Shown here: piece by piece, positions 1 to 9,265 of the stretch
How positions within the stretch are numbered: position 1 is the first letter of the stretch
Layout of the letters: each line of letters starts with the position of its first letter
Assembly (NCBI RefSeq): GCF_016741935.1
Contig: NZ_JAERRG010000049.1
Location: 1 to 51,105 of the forward strand
Direction of reading: 5' to 3'
Length of the DNA: 51,105 nucleotides
Source: Streptomyces endocoffeicus
GTDB lineage: Bacteria; Actinomycetota; Actinomycetes; Streptomycetales; Streptomycetaceae
Notes under the pieces: generated by a model
Told to the model about the DNA's origin: nothing
The model's database searches: none
The model's input: only the letters and a program-made list of their open reading frames with translations
Program-made: the position numbers and the translations under genes

Positions 1-51
1 GATCACCCGCGCCGGGCCCCTCGTGAGCGTCTCAAGGCGTCCTTACGGACG

Positions 52-1578
52 TCAGTGGACGTCGGCCATCAACGCCACGACCTTCCTCCGGTACATGAAG
101 ACCGCGAAGCCCGCGAGCGCCGCCATCGTCGCCTCCAGCCCGATCACCCCGACCCCGCTCAGGTCGACCCCGGCGATGGACAGCAGGCCCGTGACGCAGT
201 CGCCCGCGGTCACGGCCAGGAACCACACGCCCATCATCTGGCTGGCGTACTTCGCCGGCGCCATCTTGGTGGTCACCGACAGGCCGACCGGCGACAGGCA
301 CAGCTCACCCATCGTCTGGATCATGTAGATCGACACCAGCCACAGCGGGCTGACCTTGGTCCCGTCCCCGGCCATCCCCATCGGCACGACGAAGACGAAG
401 AACGAGGCGCCGACCAGGACCAGGGCCATCGCGAACTTCAGCGTGGTGTTCGGCTCCCGGTCACGCCGTGCCAGCCACAGCCACAGCCAGGCGAAGACCG
501 GCGCCAGCGCCATGATCATCAGCGGGTTGACGGACTGGAACCACGAGGACGGGAAGTGCAGCCCGAAGATCGTGTCCGCGGTCTTGGAGTCGGCGAAGGC
601 CGACATCGTCGAACCGCCCTGGTCGTAGATCATCCAGAACACGGCGGCGGCCACGAAGAACCAGATGTAGCCGCTCACCTTGGTCTGCTCGACCGCCGAG
701 AGCTCCCGGTCGCGCTTGATCCGGATCAGCACCCCGGTCGGGATGATCAGGCCGAGGATGGTGATCGGGATCAGCACCCAGTTGAGGGTCCAGCTGCCGC
801 TGAGCACCACGCCGGTGTAGAAGACCGCGGCCACGATCAGCCAGATCATCGCCTTGCGCAGCCAGGAGCGGCGCTCCTCGGCGGCCAGCGGGGTCGGGAC
901 GACGTTGCTCTCCGCGCTCAGGTGGCGGGTGCCGATCAGGAACTGGACCAGGCCCAGCGCCATGCCGAGGGCGGCGAGCGCGAAGCCCAGGTGCCAGTTG
1001 TACGACTGGCCGACGGTGCCGATCACCAGGGGAGCGGCGAAGGCACCGAGGTTGATGCCGATGTAGAAGATGGTGAAGCCGCCGTCCCGGCGCGGGTCCT
1101 GCGGACCGTCGTAGAGCTGGCCGACCATCGTCGAGATATTGGCCTTGATCAGACCGGAGCCGAGCGCCACCAGGCCGAGGCCGGCGAAGAAGGTCGCCTG
1201 GCCGGGGACGGAGAGCGCCAGATGCCCGGCCATGACGATGCCGGACGCGATCACCACCGTCTTGCGCGGACCCCAGACCCGGTCGCCGAACCAGCCGCCC
1301 GGCATGGCCAGCAGATAGACCATGGCCAGGTACACCGAGTAGATGGCCACCGCGTTGCCCTCGGTCATCCCGAGCCCGCCGCCCTGCCCGCCGTCCTTGG
1401 CGTCCGGGCCACCGGAGATCAGATAGACCACGAGGAGGGCCCGCATGCCGTAGAAGCTGAACCGCTCCCACATCTCGATCATGAAGAGAGTGGCCAGGCC
1501 GCGGGGGTGGCCGAAGAAGGTTTTGCCGCCGGCAGGGGTCCCCTGCGCGGTGGCGCCCTTCGTCAGGCTGGACGCCAT
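52..1578 (-). CDS. POT/PTR2-family proton-coupled oligopeptide transporter
   Basis: This 508-aa polytopic inner-membrane protein is predicted to import di- and tripeptides with protons. The family signature ExxERF is present near the N terminus (E35, E38, R39, followed by SFYG), and the second PTR2 signature, around FTIFYIGINLGAFAAP, lies in the first third. About a dozen or more hydrophobic segments and the total length are normal for bacterial DtpT-like members. The ATG at 1578 has an AAGGA about 7 nt upstream. It is transcribed divergently from the two-component genes across a 323-bp gap, so that system might control it; this is inference from position. The exact peptide substrate cannot be read from sequence. 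Confidence 0.93.
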   Translation of the reverse strand: MASSLTKGATAQGTPAGGKTFFGHPRGLATLFMIEMWERFSFYGMRALLVVYLISGGPDAKDGGQGGGLGMTEGNAVAIYSVYLAMVYLLAMPGGWFGDRVWGPRKTVVIASGIVMAGHLALSVPGQATFFAGLGLVALGSGLIKANISTMVGQLYDGPQDPRRDGGFTIFYIGINLGAFAAPLVIGTVGQSYNWHLGFALAALGMALGLVQFLIGTRHLSAESNVVPTPLAAEERRSWLRKAMIWLIVAAVFYTGVVLSGSWTLNWVLIPITILGLIIPTGVLIRIKRDRELSAVEQTKVSGYIWFFVAAAVFWMIYDQGGSTMSAFADSKTADTIFGLHFPSSWFQSVNPLMIMALAPVFAWLWLWLARRDREPNTTLKFAMALVLVGASFFVFVVPMGMAGDGTKVSPLWLVSIYMIQTMGELCLSPVGLSVTTKMAPAKYASQMMGVWFLAVTAGDCVTGLLSIAGVDLSGVGVIGLEATMAALAGFAVFMYRRKVVALMADVH

Positions 1579-1901
1579 GGTGCTTTCCTTGCGTGCTCAG
1601 GGAGCGCTGCCGGCGGGGCCAGCGCCCATGGGGGTTGGCTGAGCGACTGAGCGCCGGATGTGGGCCTGGCCGGTCGTGCCAACCTCGTCCCGCTCCGGAC
1701 ATGACAGAGACCTTTGGGTGCGTCGTCGCCACCAAAGGCCCCGGAGGAGTGCTGCAGACGTTGTTTCACCATACGACACGCTCTTGACACCTTTGGGAAC
1801 GGTGAGAGATACCTCACGAGCGAGGCGTGCAACCTTTCGTGCTCCGTCCGTCGCGCCGTACGCGCCCCGTGCCCCGACCTCAGCGGACTACCATCACCCC
1901 C
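1579..1901. promoter_or_regulatory. Divergent promoter region with repeated CCTTTGG boxes
   Basis: The 323-bp gap separates the leftward peptide transporter from the rightward response regulator. CCTTTGG occurs at 1711-1717 and 1790-1796, and its complement CCAAAGG at 1732-1738, so the first pair forms a 7-bp inverted repeat around a 14-nt centre. A perfect TTGACA at 1784-1789 overlaps the start of the last box, but no clean -10 follows at 17 bp. The arrangement could be an operator for the adjacent OmpR-type regulator; that is inference. No gene is seen here. Confidence 0.4.
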
Positions 1902-2582
1902 ATGACCCGAGTACTGCTCGCCGAGGATGACGCATCCATCTCGGAGCCGCTCGCCCGCGCCCTGCGCCGTGAGGGGTACGAGGTCGAGGTGCGTGAGGAC
2001 GGACCCACCGCGCTCGACGCCGGTCTGCAAGGAGGCGTCGATCTGATCGTCCTCGACCTCGGCCTGCCCGGGATGGACGGGCTCGAGGTCTGCCGTCGGC
2101 TCCGTACGGAGGGCCATGGCTTTCCGGTGCTGGTGCTCACGGCCCGCGCGGACGAGGTGGACACGGTGGTCGGCCTGGACGCCGGTGCCGATGACTACGT
2201 GACCAAGCCGTTCCGGCTCGCCGAGCTGCTCGCCCGGGTCCGGGCGCTGCTGCGGCGCGGCGCCGTCGAGACGCAGCAACAGCAGCCGGCCACCCATGGG
2301 GTGCGGATCGACGTCGAGTCGCACCGCGCCTGGATGGGCGACGAGGAGCTCCAGCTGACCGCCAAGGAGTTCGATCTGCTGCGGGTCCTGGTGCGCGACG
2401 CCGGGCGGGTGGTCACCCGCGATCAGCTGATGCGCGAGGTGTGGGACACCACCTGGTGGTCCTCCACCAAGACCCTCGACATGCACATCTCCTGGCTGCG
2501 CAAGAAGCTCGGTGACGATGCGGCCAACCCCCGCTATATCGCCACCGTCCGCGGCGTCGGCTTCAGATTCGAGAAAAGCTGA
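1902..2582 (+). CDS. OmpR/PhoB-type response regulator
   Basis: A 226-aa two-component response regulator. The receiver domain covers about residues 1-115 with the acidic pair D9/D10, phospho-acceptor D52 (in LIVLDLGLPGMDG), T80 and K102. A winged-helix DNA-binding domain follows (about 130-225) with the usual LTAKEFDLLRVL and VRGVGFRFE motifs. The ATG at 1902 begins the conserved MTRVLLAEDD; longer in-frame extensions upstream have no conserved sequence. It is 22 bp from the histidine kinase and presumably forms an operon with it. The regulon is not evident from the sequence; the divergent peptide transporter is one candidate. Confidence 0.93.
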   Translation: MTRVLLAEDDASISEPLARALRREGYEVEVREDGPTALDAGLQGGVDLIVLDLGLPGMDGLEVCRRLRTEGHGFPVLVLTARADEVDTVVGLDAGADDYVTKPFRLAELLARVRALLRRGAVETQQQQPATHGVRIDVESHRAWMGDEELQLTAKEFDLLRVLVRDAGRVVTRDQLMREVWDTTWWSSTKTLDMHISWLRKKLGDDAANPRYIATVRGVGFRFEKS

Positions 2583-2604
2583 CCAGAGCTGACACGGTAG
2601 GGAA

Positions 2605-3855
2605 ATGCGCCGTCGCTTGATCAACTCCACCCTGGCCGTGGTGCTCGTCGTCATCGCGGTCTTCGGGCTGTCGCTGGTCATCGTCGAGACCCGGACCATC
2701 GAGAACAGCGCCCAGGAGAGCGTGAGCTCCGACGCGGTGCGCTTGGTCAGCATCGTCGACAGCAGGCTGCTGGGCGGCGAGGGGGTCACCCCCAGAGTGC
2801 TGCGCGAGCAGATCGAGCCCGGCCGCTACGCCGTGATCAGGATGCCCGACCACCGCACGGTGAAGATCGGCAAGCGCCCCACGGGCAGTGTCATCTCCGC
2901 CGAGGAGCCGGGGGAGCAGGGCGAGGTCGTCCGGGTCGAGGCGTCCCGCTCCACGGTGAGCCGCGAGATCGGCCGCACCATGCTGATCATCCTGGCGGTG
3001 GCGCTGCTCGCCGTGCTCGCCGCGGTGGCCCTCGCCGTACGCCAGGCGCACCGGCTCTCCGCCCCGCTCACCGATCTCGCGGAGACCGCCGAGCGGCTGG
3101 GCTCCGGGGACCCCCGGCCGCGCCACCGGCGCTACGGGGTGCCGGAGCTGGACCGGGTCGCCGATGTCCTGGACGCGAGCGCCGAGCGCATCGCCCGGAT
3201 GCTCACCGCCGAGCGCCGGCTGGCCGCCGATGCCTCCCATCAGCTCCGTACGCCGCTGACGGCGCTGTCGATGCGGCTGGAGGAGATCACGCTCACCGAC
3301 GACCCGGAGACGGTCAAGGAGGAGGCGACGATCGCGCTGGGCCAGGTGGAGCGGCTCACCGATGTCGTCCAGCGGCTGCTGACCAATTCGCGCGATCCGC
3401 GCAGCGGCTCCGCGGTCGCCTTCGACCTGGACGAGGTCGTCAAGCAGCAGATCGAGGAGTGGCGCCCGGCCTCGCGCAGCGAGGGCCGCGCGATCGTGCG
3501 CTCGGGCAAGAAGGGGCTGCGCGCGGTCGGCACCCCGGGCGCGGTCGCCCAGGTGCTGGCCACACTGATCGAGAACTCGCTGATGCACGGTGACGGCACG
3601 GTCGCGCTGCGTACGCGCGTCACCGGCAACCAGGCCGTGGTGGAGGTCTCCGACGAGGGGCCGGGAGTGTCGCCGGACCTGGGGGCGCGGGTCTTCGAGC
3701 GGACGGTCAGCGGACGCAACTCCACGGGGCTCGGGCTCGCCGTGGCGCGGGACCTGGCGGAGGCGGACGGGGGCCGTCTGGAGCTGCTCCAGCAGCATCC
3801 GCCGGTGTTCGCGCTCTTCCTCAGCCGGGAGGCCGAGGACCCCTCGCCCTCCTGA
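2605..3855 (+). CDS. Sensor histidine kinase (HAMP, HisKA, HATPase)
   Basis: A 416-aa membrane sensor kinase, partner of the preceding regulator. Residues 7-27 form the first membrane segment, about 28-123 an extracytoplasmic sensor loop, 124-146 the second membrane segment, and about 147-198 a HAMP linker. The phospho-acceptor is H212 in SHQLRTPL. The ATPase domain shows the N box (LIENSLMHG), a G1 box (DEGPGVS) and a G2 box (STGLGLAVA). The start has GTAGGGA just upstream. The sensor loop is about 95 residues and shows no recognised domain, so the stimulus is unknown. The CA domain ends close to the C terminus with no extra module. Confidence 0.93.
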   Translation: MRRRLINSTLAVVLVVIAVFGLSLVIVETRTIENSAQESVSSDAVRLVSIVDSRLLGGEGVTPRVLREQIEPGRYAVIRMPDHRTVKIGKRPTGSVISAEEPGEQGEVVRVEASRSTVSREIGRTMLIILAVALLAVLAAVALAVRQAHRLSAPLTDLAETAERLGSGDPRPRHRRYGVPELDRVADVLDASAERIARMLTAERRLAADASHQLRTPLTALSMRLEEITLTDDPETVKEEATIALGQVERLTDVVQRLLTNSRDPRSGSAVAFDLDEVVKQQIEEWRPASRSEGRAIVRSGKKGLRAVGTPGAVAQVLATLIENSLMHGDGTVALRTRVTGNQAVVEVSDEGPGVSPDLGARVFERTVSGRNSTGLGLAVARDLAEADGGRLELLQQHPPVFALFLSREAEDPSPS

Positions 3856-3883
3856 GGGGCCCTGCCGTGCTGCTGGGCGCTAC

Positions 3884-3899
3884 CGGCCCTGCCGGGCCG
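3884..3899. terminator. Short hairpin between convergent genes
   Basis: A 6-bp GC stem (CGGCCC/GGGCCG) with a 4-nt loop lies in the 66-bp gap between the convergent histidine kinase and GtrA genes. It is weak and has no T tract, so its terminator role is only suggested by position. Confidence 0.3.
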
Positions 3900-3921
3900 C
3901 TGGACGCCACTTCCGGGCCGG

Positions 3922-4449
3922 CTACTTCCGGACCGGCTGCTTCCGGGTGGCCTGGGCGGGCGGCGCCTCGGACAGGAAGGCCTCCGCGCGCTCGACGGCC
4001 TCCCGCGCCGGCAGCGTCCGGAACACCCAGGTCCGGTAGGACCAGAAGCGGAAGAGGGTGCCCAGGCCGATACCGACGAACTTGAACACATTGCTCTGGA
4101 GTGAGCTGTCCCACCCGAAGCCATAGGTGGCGGTGTAGAGCACACCGTTCTCGATGATCAGGCCGATGGCGCTGAACAGCAGAAAGAGGCTGAGCTCCTT
4201 GGTGCGGCCCTGCTTGTCGCGATCCCGGTAGGTGAAGTACCGGTATCCCAGGTAGTTGAAGCCGGTGGCGACCACCGTGGCCACGATGCTGGCCCGCACC
4301 ACGGGGAGTTCGGAGACCCCGCGCACCAGGTTGAACACCGCGAGATTGACGAAGACGCCGGCACCGCCGACCACCCCGAACTTCGCGATCTCGCGGGTCA
4401 GTTGCCCCATCCGGGCACGCAGCCCACCGAGTGTGCTCCGTTCACTCAT
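3922..4449 (-). CDS. GtrA-like family membrane protein
   Basis: A 175-aa protein with four hydrophobic segments filling most of its length, matching the GtrA family (small flippase-like proteins linked to polyprenyl-phosphate sugar translocation or glycan modification). The motif KFGVVGGAGVFVN near the N terminus and a YRTWVF near the end of the fourth helix are typical. The C-terminal 30 residues are hydrophilic. The ATG at 4449 has no strong ribosome-binding site. From memory, a GtrA gene also neighbours purK in mycobacteria (Rv3277), so the adjacency is old. Its sugar substrate is unknown, though nearby wall-glycan genes make a polyprenyl-linked sugar plausible. Confidence 0.85.
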   Translation of the reverse strand: MSERSTLGGLRARMGQLTREIAKFGVVGGAGVFVNLAVFNLVRGVSELPVVRASIVATVVATGFNYLGYRYFTYRDRDKQGRTKELSLFLLFSAIGLIIENGVLYTATYGFGWDSSLQSNVFKFVGIGLGTLFRFWSYRTWVFRTLPAREAVERAEAFLSEAPPAQATRKQPVRK

Positions 4450-4610
4450 GGTGATCGTTCAGCCCCGTCCGTCGGCGTCATCAATCCCCCCATGCTAACC
4501 AGCGGCCGCGCCTCGCGCCCTTCAGGCCGCGAGGCTGGGCCCGGCGGATTGTCTGGAGGTTCCTCCAACGCAGGTCAGGGCCGGTCGAAGGGGGAAGTTA
4601 CCCTGGGAGG

Positions 4611-5750
4611 GTGACATTCCCGGTAGTCGGCATGGTCGGCGGCGGCCAGCTCGCCCGTATGACCCATGAGGCGGGCATCCCCCTCGGCATCAGGTTCAAG
4701 CTGCTCAGTGACACCCCGCAGGACTCGGCGGCCCAGGTGGTCAGCGATGTCGTCATCGGCGACTACCGCGACCTGGACACCCTTCGTGCCTTCGCACAGG
4801 GCTGTGATGTGGTCACCTTCGACCACGAGCATGTCCCGGCCGAGCATCTGCGCGCCCTGGAAGCGGACGGCGTGGTCATCCGCCCCGGAGTCGAGGCGCT
4901 GCTGCACGCCCAGGACAAGGGTGTGATGCGCGAGCGGCTGCGTACGGCCGGTGTGCCGTGCCCCCGCCACCGCATCGTGGCCGACCCCGAGGACGTGGCG
5001 CGATTCGCGGCCGAGGGCGACGGTTTCCCGGTCGTCCTCAAGACGGTGCGCGGCGGCTACGACGGCAAGGGCGTCTGGGTCGTCCGCGGTCTGGAGGACG
5101 CGGCCGAGCCGTTCCGCGCGGGCGTTCCCGTCCTCGCCGAGGAGATGGTCGACTTCGCCCGCGAGCTCGCCGCCAATGTCGTACGGTCCCCGCACGGCCA
5201 GGCCGTCGCCTACCCCGTCGTGGAGTCGATCCAGGTGAACGGGGTCTGTGACACCGTGATAGCCCCCGCCCCCGGCCTCTCCGAGGAACTGTCCGGCCAG
5301 GCGCAGGAGATGGCGCTGAAGATCGCCGCCGAACTCGGGGTGGTCGGCCATCTCGCGGTCGAGCTCTTCGAGACCCGCGACGGCCGGCTGCTGGTCAACG
5401 AGCTGGCCATGCGCCCCCACAACTCCGGCCACTGGACCCAGGACGGCGCCGTCACCTCCCAGTTCGCCAACCACGTACGGGCCGTGCTCGACCTCCCGCT
5501 GGGCGACCCGCGCACACGCGCCCGGTGGACGGTGATGACCAATGTGCTCGGCGGCGACTACCCCGACATGTACGGGGCGTATCTGCACTGCATGGCGCGC
5601 GACCCGGCGCTCAAGATCCATATGTATGGCAAGGACGTGAAGCCCGGGCGCAAGGTCGGCCACGTCAACACCTACGGCGACGACCTGGCCGACGTCCGCG
5701 AGCGCGGCCGCCACGCCGCCGACTACCTCCGAGGGACCATCACCGAATGA
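4611..5750 (+). CDS. purK: 5-(carboxyamino)imidazole ribonucleotide synthase
   Basis: A 379-aa ATP-grasp enzyme of de novo purine synthesis: AIR + bicarbonate + ATP to N5-CAIR. It begins VVGMVGGGQLARM, the typical PurK opening, carries a glycine-rich ATP loop (VRGGYDGKGVW) and ends its catalytic core with NELAMRPHNSGHWTQDGA, the family hallmark. The start is GTG at 4611; GGGAGG lies directly upstream with short spacing. Its stop overlaps the purE start by ATGA, so the two are translationally coupled. Length is normal for the family. Confidence 0.97.
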   Translation: MTFPVVGMVGGGQLARMTHEAGIPLGIRFKLLSDTPQDSAAQVVSDVVIGDYRDLDTLRAFAQGCDVVTFDHEHVPAEHLRALEADGVVIRPGVEALLHAQDKGVMRERLRTAGVPCPRHRIVADPEDVARFAAEGDGFPVVLKTVRGGYDGKGVWVVRGLEDAAEPFRAGVPVLAEEMVDFARELAANVVRSPHGQAVAYPVVESIQVNGVCDTVIAPAPGLSEELSGQAQEMALKIAAELGVVGHLAVELFETRDGRLLVNELAMRPHNSGHWTQDGAVTSQFANHVRAVLDLPLGDPRTRARWTVMTNVLGGDYPDMYGAYLHCMARDPALKIHMYGKDVKPGRKVGHVNTYGDDLADVRERGRHAADYLRGTITE

Positions 5751-6271
5751 GCGCTCCTGTGATCGGCATCGTCATGGGCTCCGACTCCGACTGGCCCGTC
5801 ATGGAAGAAGCGGCCAAGGCCCTCGACGAGTTCGAGGTCCCGTACGAGGTGGATGTCGTCTCGGCACACCGCATGCCGCGCGAGATGGTCGCCTACGGCG
5901 AGAACGCGGCGGACCGCGGCCTCAAGGCGATCATCGCGGGCGCGGGCGGCGCCGCCCACCTCCCCGGCATGCTCGCGTCCGTCACCCCGCTGCCGGTCAT
6001 CGGGGTGCCGGTCCCGCTGAAGTACCTGGACGGCATGGACTCCCTGCTGTCGATCGTCCAGATGCCCGCGGGGGTCCCGGTGGCCACGGTCTCCGTAGCC
6101 GGCGCCCGCAACGCGGGACTGCTCGCCACCCGCATCCTGGCCGCGCACGACGCCGGACTCCAGGCCCGGATGCGCGAGTTCCAGGACGAACTCAACGCCC
6201 AGGCCACGGAGAAGGGCAAGCGCCTGCGGGCGAAGGTGGACGGGGCGGGCTCGTTCGGCTTCGGCCACTGA
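5747..6271 (+). CDS. purE: N5-CAIR mutase
   Basis: A 174-aa class I PurE that converts N5-CAIR, the PurK product, to CAIR. The GSDSDWP motif (residues 11-17), SAHRMP with the catalytic histidine, and GAGGAAHLPGM are all intact. The start codon ATG at 5747 overlaps the purK stop, the classical coupled arrangement for consecutive enzymes. Ten bases after the stop begins one copy of the dispersed intergenic element, which probably marks the end of this transcript. Confidence 0.97.
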   Translation: MSAPVIGIVMGSDSDWPVMEEAAKALDEFEVPYEVDVVSAHRMPREMVAYGENAADRGLKAIIAGAGGAAHLPGMLASVTPLPVIGVPVPLKYLDGMDSLLSIVQMPAGVPVATVSVAGARNAGLLATRILAAHDAGLQARMREFQDELNAQATEKGKRLRAKVDGAGSFGFGH

Positions 6272-6280
6272 GCGGGAATT

Positions 6281-6450
6281 AAGCCCCTCCGGGGTAACTC
6301 CCAGCCCCTCCGGCGTTTGAGGAGCGGGGTCCGGGGCGGAGCCCCGGCGGGGGCCCGGGGGCGGAGCCCCCGGTTTCGGGAAGGGGCGGGGTGGGGCACA
6401 GCCCACCGCAGGCGCACCCCACCGCAGGCGCACCCCACCGCAGACCCCCA
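6281..6450 (+). repeat. Dispersed intergenic element, copy A
   Basis: First of four copies of a composite GC-rich element. In order it has CCCCTCCGGCGTTTGAGGAG (6305-6324), then two self-pairing pieces of the form GGGGC-GGA-GCCCC, then GGTTTCGGGAAGGGGCGGGG (6372-6391). Here it continues into two direct repeats of CACCGCAGGCGCACCC. It starts 10 bp after purE and lies upstream of the dipeptidase gene on the same strand. The other copies are at about 24346, 35850 and 45811, all in this orientation. Confidence 0.75.
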
Positions 6451-6519
6451 CCCACCCCACCCACCCCACTCGCGCCCACAACACGTGACTTCGACGCCAC
6501 CCCACGCGAAACTACGAAC

Positions 6520-7728
6520 ATGACCGATCACCTCGCGCAAGCCCACGACCTGCTGGCCACCCACCCCATCGTGGACGGCCACAACGACTTCCCCTGGGCC
6601 CTGCGCGAGCAGGTCCGCTACGACCTCGACCAGCGCGACATGGCCACCGACCTCACCGCCTACACCCACACGGACCTGCCCCGCCTACGGGCCGGCGGCG
6701 TAGGCGCCCAGTTCTGGTCAGTATTCGTCCGCTCCGACTTCCAGGGCGACACGGCGGTCAGCGCCACCCTCGAACAGATCGACGTCGTCCGCCGGTTCAC
6801 CGACCGGTACGCGACCGACCTGCGCCCCGCCTTCACCGCCGACGACATGGAGGCGGCCCGGACCGAGGGCCGGATCGCCTCCCTCATGGGTGCCGAGGGC
6901 GGGCACAGCATCAACTGCTCCCTGGCCACCCTGCGCACCCTCTACGACCTCGGTGTGCGCTATATGACGCTCACCCACAACGACAATGTCCCCTGGGCCG
7001 ACTCGGCGACCGACGAGCCGAAGGCTCACGGCCTCACCCGCTTCGGCGAGGAGGTGGTGCGTGAGATGAACCGCCTGGGCATGCTCGTCGACCTCTCCCA
7101 TGTCTCGGCCGACACCATGCGGGACGCGCTCCGGGTGACCGAGGCGCCCGTGGTCTTCTCGCACTCCTCCGCGCGCGCCGTGTGCGACCACCCGCGGAAC
7201 ATCCCGGACGACGTCCTGGCCCAGCTCCCGGCCAACGGCGGGGTGGCGATGGCCACTTTCGTGCCCAAGTTCGTGCTGCCGGAGGCGGTTGCCTGGACCC
7301 GGGAGGCGGACGAGAACATGCGCGCCCATGGGCTGCATCCGCTGGAGATGACGCCCGCCGCGATGAAGGTGCAGCGCGCCTTCGAGGAGGCCAACCCGCG
7401 CCCCATGGCCACCGTGTCGACCGTCGCCGACCACCTCGACCACATGCGCGAGGTGGCGGGCGTCGACCACATCGGCATCGGCGGCGACTTCGACGGCACC
7501 GCCTTCACCCCGGAGGGCCTGGGCGATGTCGCGGGCTATCCGAACCTGGTGGCCGAACTCCTCGACCGCCGCTGGTCATCGGCCGATCTGGCCAAGCTGA
7601 CCTGGCAGAACGCGGTCCGTACGCTGCGCGGCGCGGAAGCCGCGGCACGCGCGGCGCACACCACACGCGGCCCGTCCATCGCGACGATCGACCAACTGGA
7701 CGCCGCCGGGCCGGACGCTGCCGAGTAA
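6520..7728 (+). CDS. Membrane dipeptidase (renal dipeptidase, peptidase M19)
   Basis: A 402-aa zinc dipeptidase of the M19 amidohydrolase family. Metal ligands H21 and D23 are in VDGHNDFPW; MGAEGGHSI, VDLSHVS, FSHSSARAV and IGIGGDFDG supply the remaining conserved ligands and substrate residues. No signal peptide or lipobox is present, so it is probably cytoplasmic, as usual in Streptomyces. The ATG at 6520 is the first one that keeps the family N terminus; in-frame codons further upstream lie in the repeat element. With the peptide transporter 5 kb away it could contribute to peptide use or D-amino-acid dipeptide turnover; that link is inference. Confidence 0.93.
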   Translation: MTDHLAQAHDLLATHPIVDGHNDFPWALREQVRYDLDQRDMATDLTAYTHTDLPRLRAGGVGAQFWSVFVRSDFQGDTAVSATLEQIDVVRRFTDRYATDLRPAFTADDMEAARTEGRIASLMGAEGGHSINCSLATLRTLYDLGVRYMTLTHNDNVPWADSATDEPKAHGLTRFGEEVVREMNRLGMLVDLSHVSADTMRDALRVTEAPVVFSHSSARAVCDHPRNIPDDVLAQLPANGGVAMATFVPKFVLPEAVAWTREADENMRAHGLHPLEMTPAAMKVQRAFEEANPRPMATVSTVADHLDHMREVAGVDHIGIGGDFDGTAFTPEGLGDVAGYPNLVAELLDRRWSSADLAKLTWQNAVRTLRGAEAAARAAHTTRGPSIATIDQLDAAGPDAAE

Positions 7729-7748
7729 CCGAACGGCACCGACGCCCG

Positions 7749-7794
7749 ACATCGAGCGGCCCCGCGACGAGCGGCCCCGTGACGAGCGGCCCCC
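7749..7794 (+). repeat. Three tandem 15-bp repeats after the dipeptidase gene
   Basis: The unit GACGAGCGGCCCCGT is repeated three times with small changes in the 119-bp gap between the convergent dipeptidase and UDP-glucose dehydrogenase genes. No long hairpin was found in this gap. Confidence 0.55.
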
Positions 7795-7847
7795 TGAAAC
7801 AGGAGGCCTCACGCCGGGCCCGCCGAACAGGGAGCCTTACCGCGGCC

Positions 7848-9188
7848 TCACGCCATCGGGCGCCCGAGCGCCCGGTAGGTCCACCCGGCGTCCCGCCAGA
7901 CGTCGGGGTCCAGCGCGTTGCGCCCGTCGAGGATGCGGCGCTCGGCGACGACCGTGCCGAGGCTCGCCGGGTCCAGCTCGCGGAACTCGCGCCACTCGGT
8001 GAGGTGCAGCACCGCATGGGCGCCCTCCGCGGCCGCGGCCGCGGTCGGGGCGTAGGCGAGGGTCGGGAAGAGGGCGCGGGCGTTCTCCATGCCCTTGGGG
8101 TCGAAGACGGTCACCTGAGCGCCCTGGAGCTGTATCTGCCCGGCCACATTGAGCGCGGGTGAGTCCCGGACGTCGTCGGAGTCCGGCTTGAAGGTCGCGC
8201 CCAGCACCGCGACCCGCTTGCCCAGGAAGGCGCCGCCGACGGCCTCGCGGGCCAGCTCGACCATATGGCCGCGGCGCCGCATGTTGATCGAGTCGACCTC
8301 GCGGAGGAAGGTCAGCGCCTGGTCGGCGCCGAGCTCACCGGCGCGCGCCATGAAGGCCCGGATGTCCTTCGGCAGACAGCCGCCGCCGAAGCCGATCCCG
8401 GCCCGGAGGAACTTCTTGCCGATGCGCTCGTCGTAGCCGATGGCCTCGGCGAGCTTGACCACATCGCCGCCCGCGGCCTCGCAGACCTCGGCCATCGCGT
8501 TGATGAAGGAGATCTTGGTCGCCAGGAAGGAGTTGGCCGCGACCTTCACCAGCTCGGCGGTCGGGAAGTCGGTCACCACGAAGGGCGAGCCCTCGCCGAT
8601 GGGCGTCTGGTACACCTCGCGGAGCAGCTTCTCGGCCCGGTCGCCCGCGACGCCGACCACGATCCGGTCCGGGTGCAGGGTGTCCTGGACAGCGAATCCC
8701 TCGCGCAGGAACTCCGGGTTCCAGGCGAGCTCCGCGTCCGCCCCCACCGGGGCCAGCTCGGCCAGCCGGGCCGCGAGCAGGTCGGCGCTGCCGACCGGCA
8801 CCGTGGACTTGCCCACGACCAGCGCAGGGCGGCGCAGATGCGGGGCCAGCGACTCCACCGCGGAGTTCACATAGCTCATGTCACAGGCGTACTCGCCGTG
8901 CTTCTGCGGGGTGTTCACGCAGATGAAGTGGATGTCGCCGAATTCCCCGGCCTCCTCGTAGGAGGTGGTGAAGCGCAGCCGCCCGCTGGACCCCTCGATC
9001 CCCACGACGTGCCGCCGCAGCAGCTCCTCGAGCCCGGGTTCGTACATCGGCACCCGGCCCTGGGTGAGCATCGCGATCTTCTCGGGCACGATGTCGAGGC
9101 CCAGCACCTCGAAGCCCAGCTCCGCCATGGCCGCTGCGTGGGTGGCGCCGAGGTAGCCGGTGCCGATCACGGTGATCTTGAGGGCCAT
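7848..9188 (-). CDS. UDP-glucose 6-dehydrogenase
   Basis: A 446-aa NAD-dependent enzyme that oxidises UDP-glucose twice to UDP-glucuronate. The N-terminal Rossmann loop is GTGYLG (residues 9-14). KSTVPVGSA and WNPEFLREG are family motifs, and the catalytic cysteine is C271 in FGGGCLPKD. The central helix and C-terminal UDP-binding domain (TFKPDSDDVRDSPAL) are complete. The ATG at 9188 has GGAG 7 nt upstream. The product is a donor for uronic-acid-containing wall polymers, which fits the neighbouring LCP and glycosyltransferase genes, though the polymer is unknown. Confidence 0.95.
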   Translation of the reverse strand: MALKITVIGTGYLGATHAAAMAELGFEVLGLDIVPEKIAMLTQGRVPMYEPGLEELLRRHVVGIEGSSGRLRFTTSYEEAGEFGDIHFICVNTPQKHGEYACDMSYVNSAVESLAPHLRRPALVVGKSTVPVGSADLLAARLAELAPVGADAELAWNPEFLREGFAVQDTLHPDRIVVGVAGDRAEKLLREVYQTPIGEGSPFVVTDFPTAELVKVAANSFLATKISFINAMAEVCEAAGGDVVKLAEAIGYDERIGKKFLRAGIGFGGGCLPKDIRAFMARAGELGADQALTFLREVDSINMRRRGHMVELAREAVGGAFLGKRVAVLGATFKPDSDDVRDSPALNVAGQIQLQGAQVTVFDPKGMENARALFPTLAYAPTAAAAAEGAHAVLHLTEWREFRELDPASLGTVVAERRILDGRNALDPDVWRDAGWTYRALGRPMA

Positions 9189-9265
9189 GCAGTGCTCCAG
9201 AACGGTCGATCGCAGATGCGGTGCCTGAGCATAGTCGGGACCGGCGGACGGGCTCAGCCGACTCT

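Noticed and set aside
55..1650. A 531-codon frame antisense to the peptide transporter
   Set aside because: Low-complexity Arg/His/Asp composition typical of an out-of-frame shadow; the minus-strand gene has clear POT motifs.
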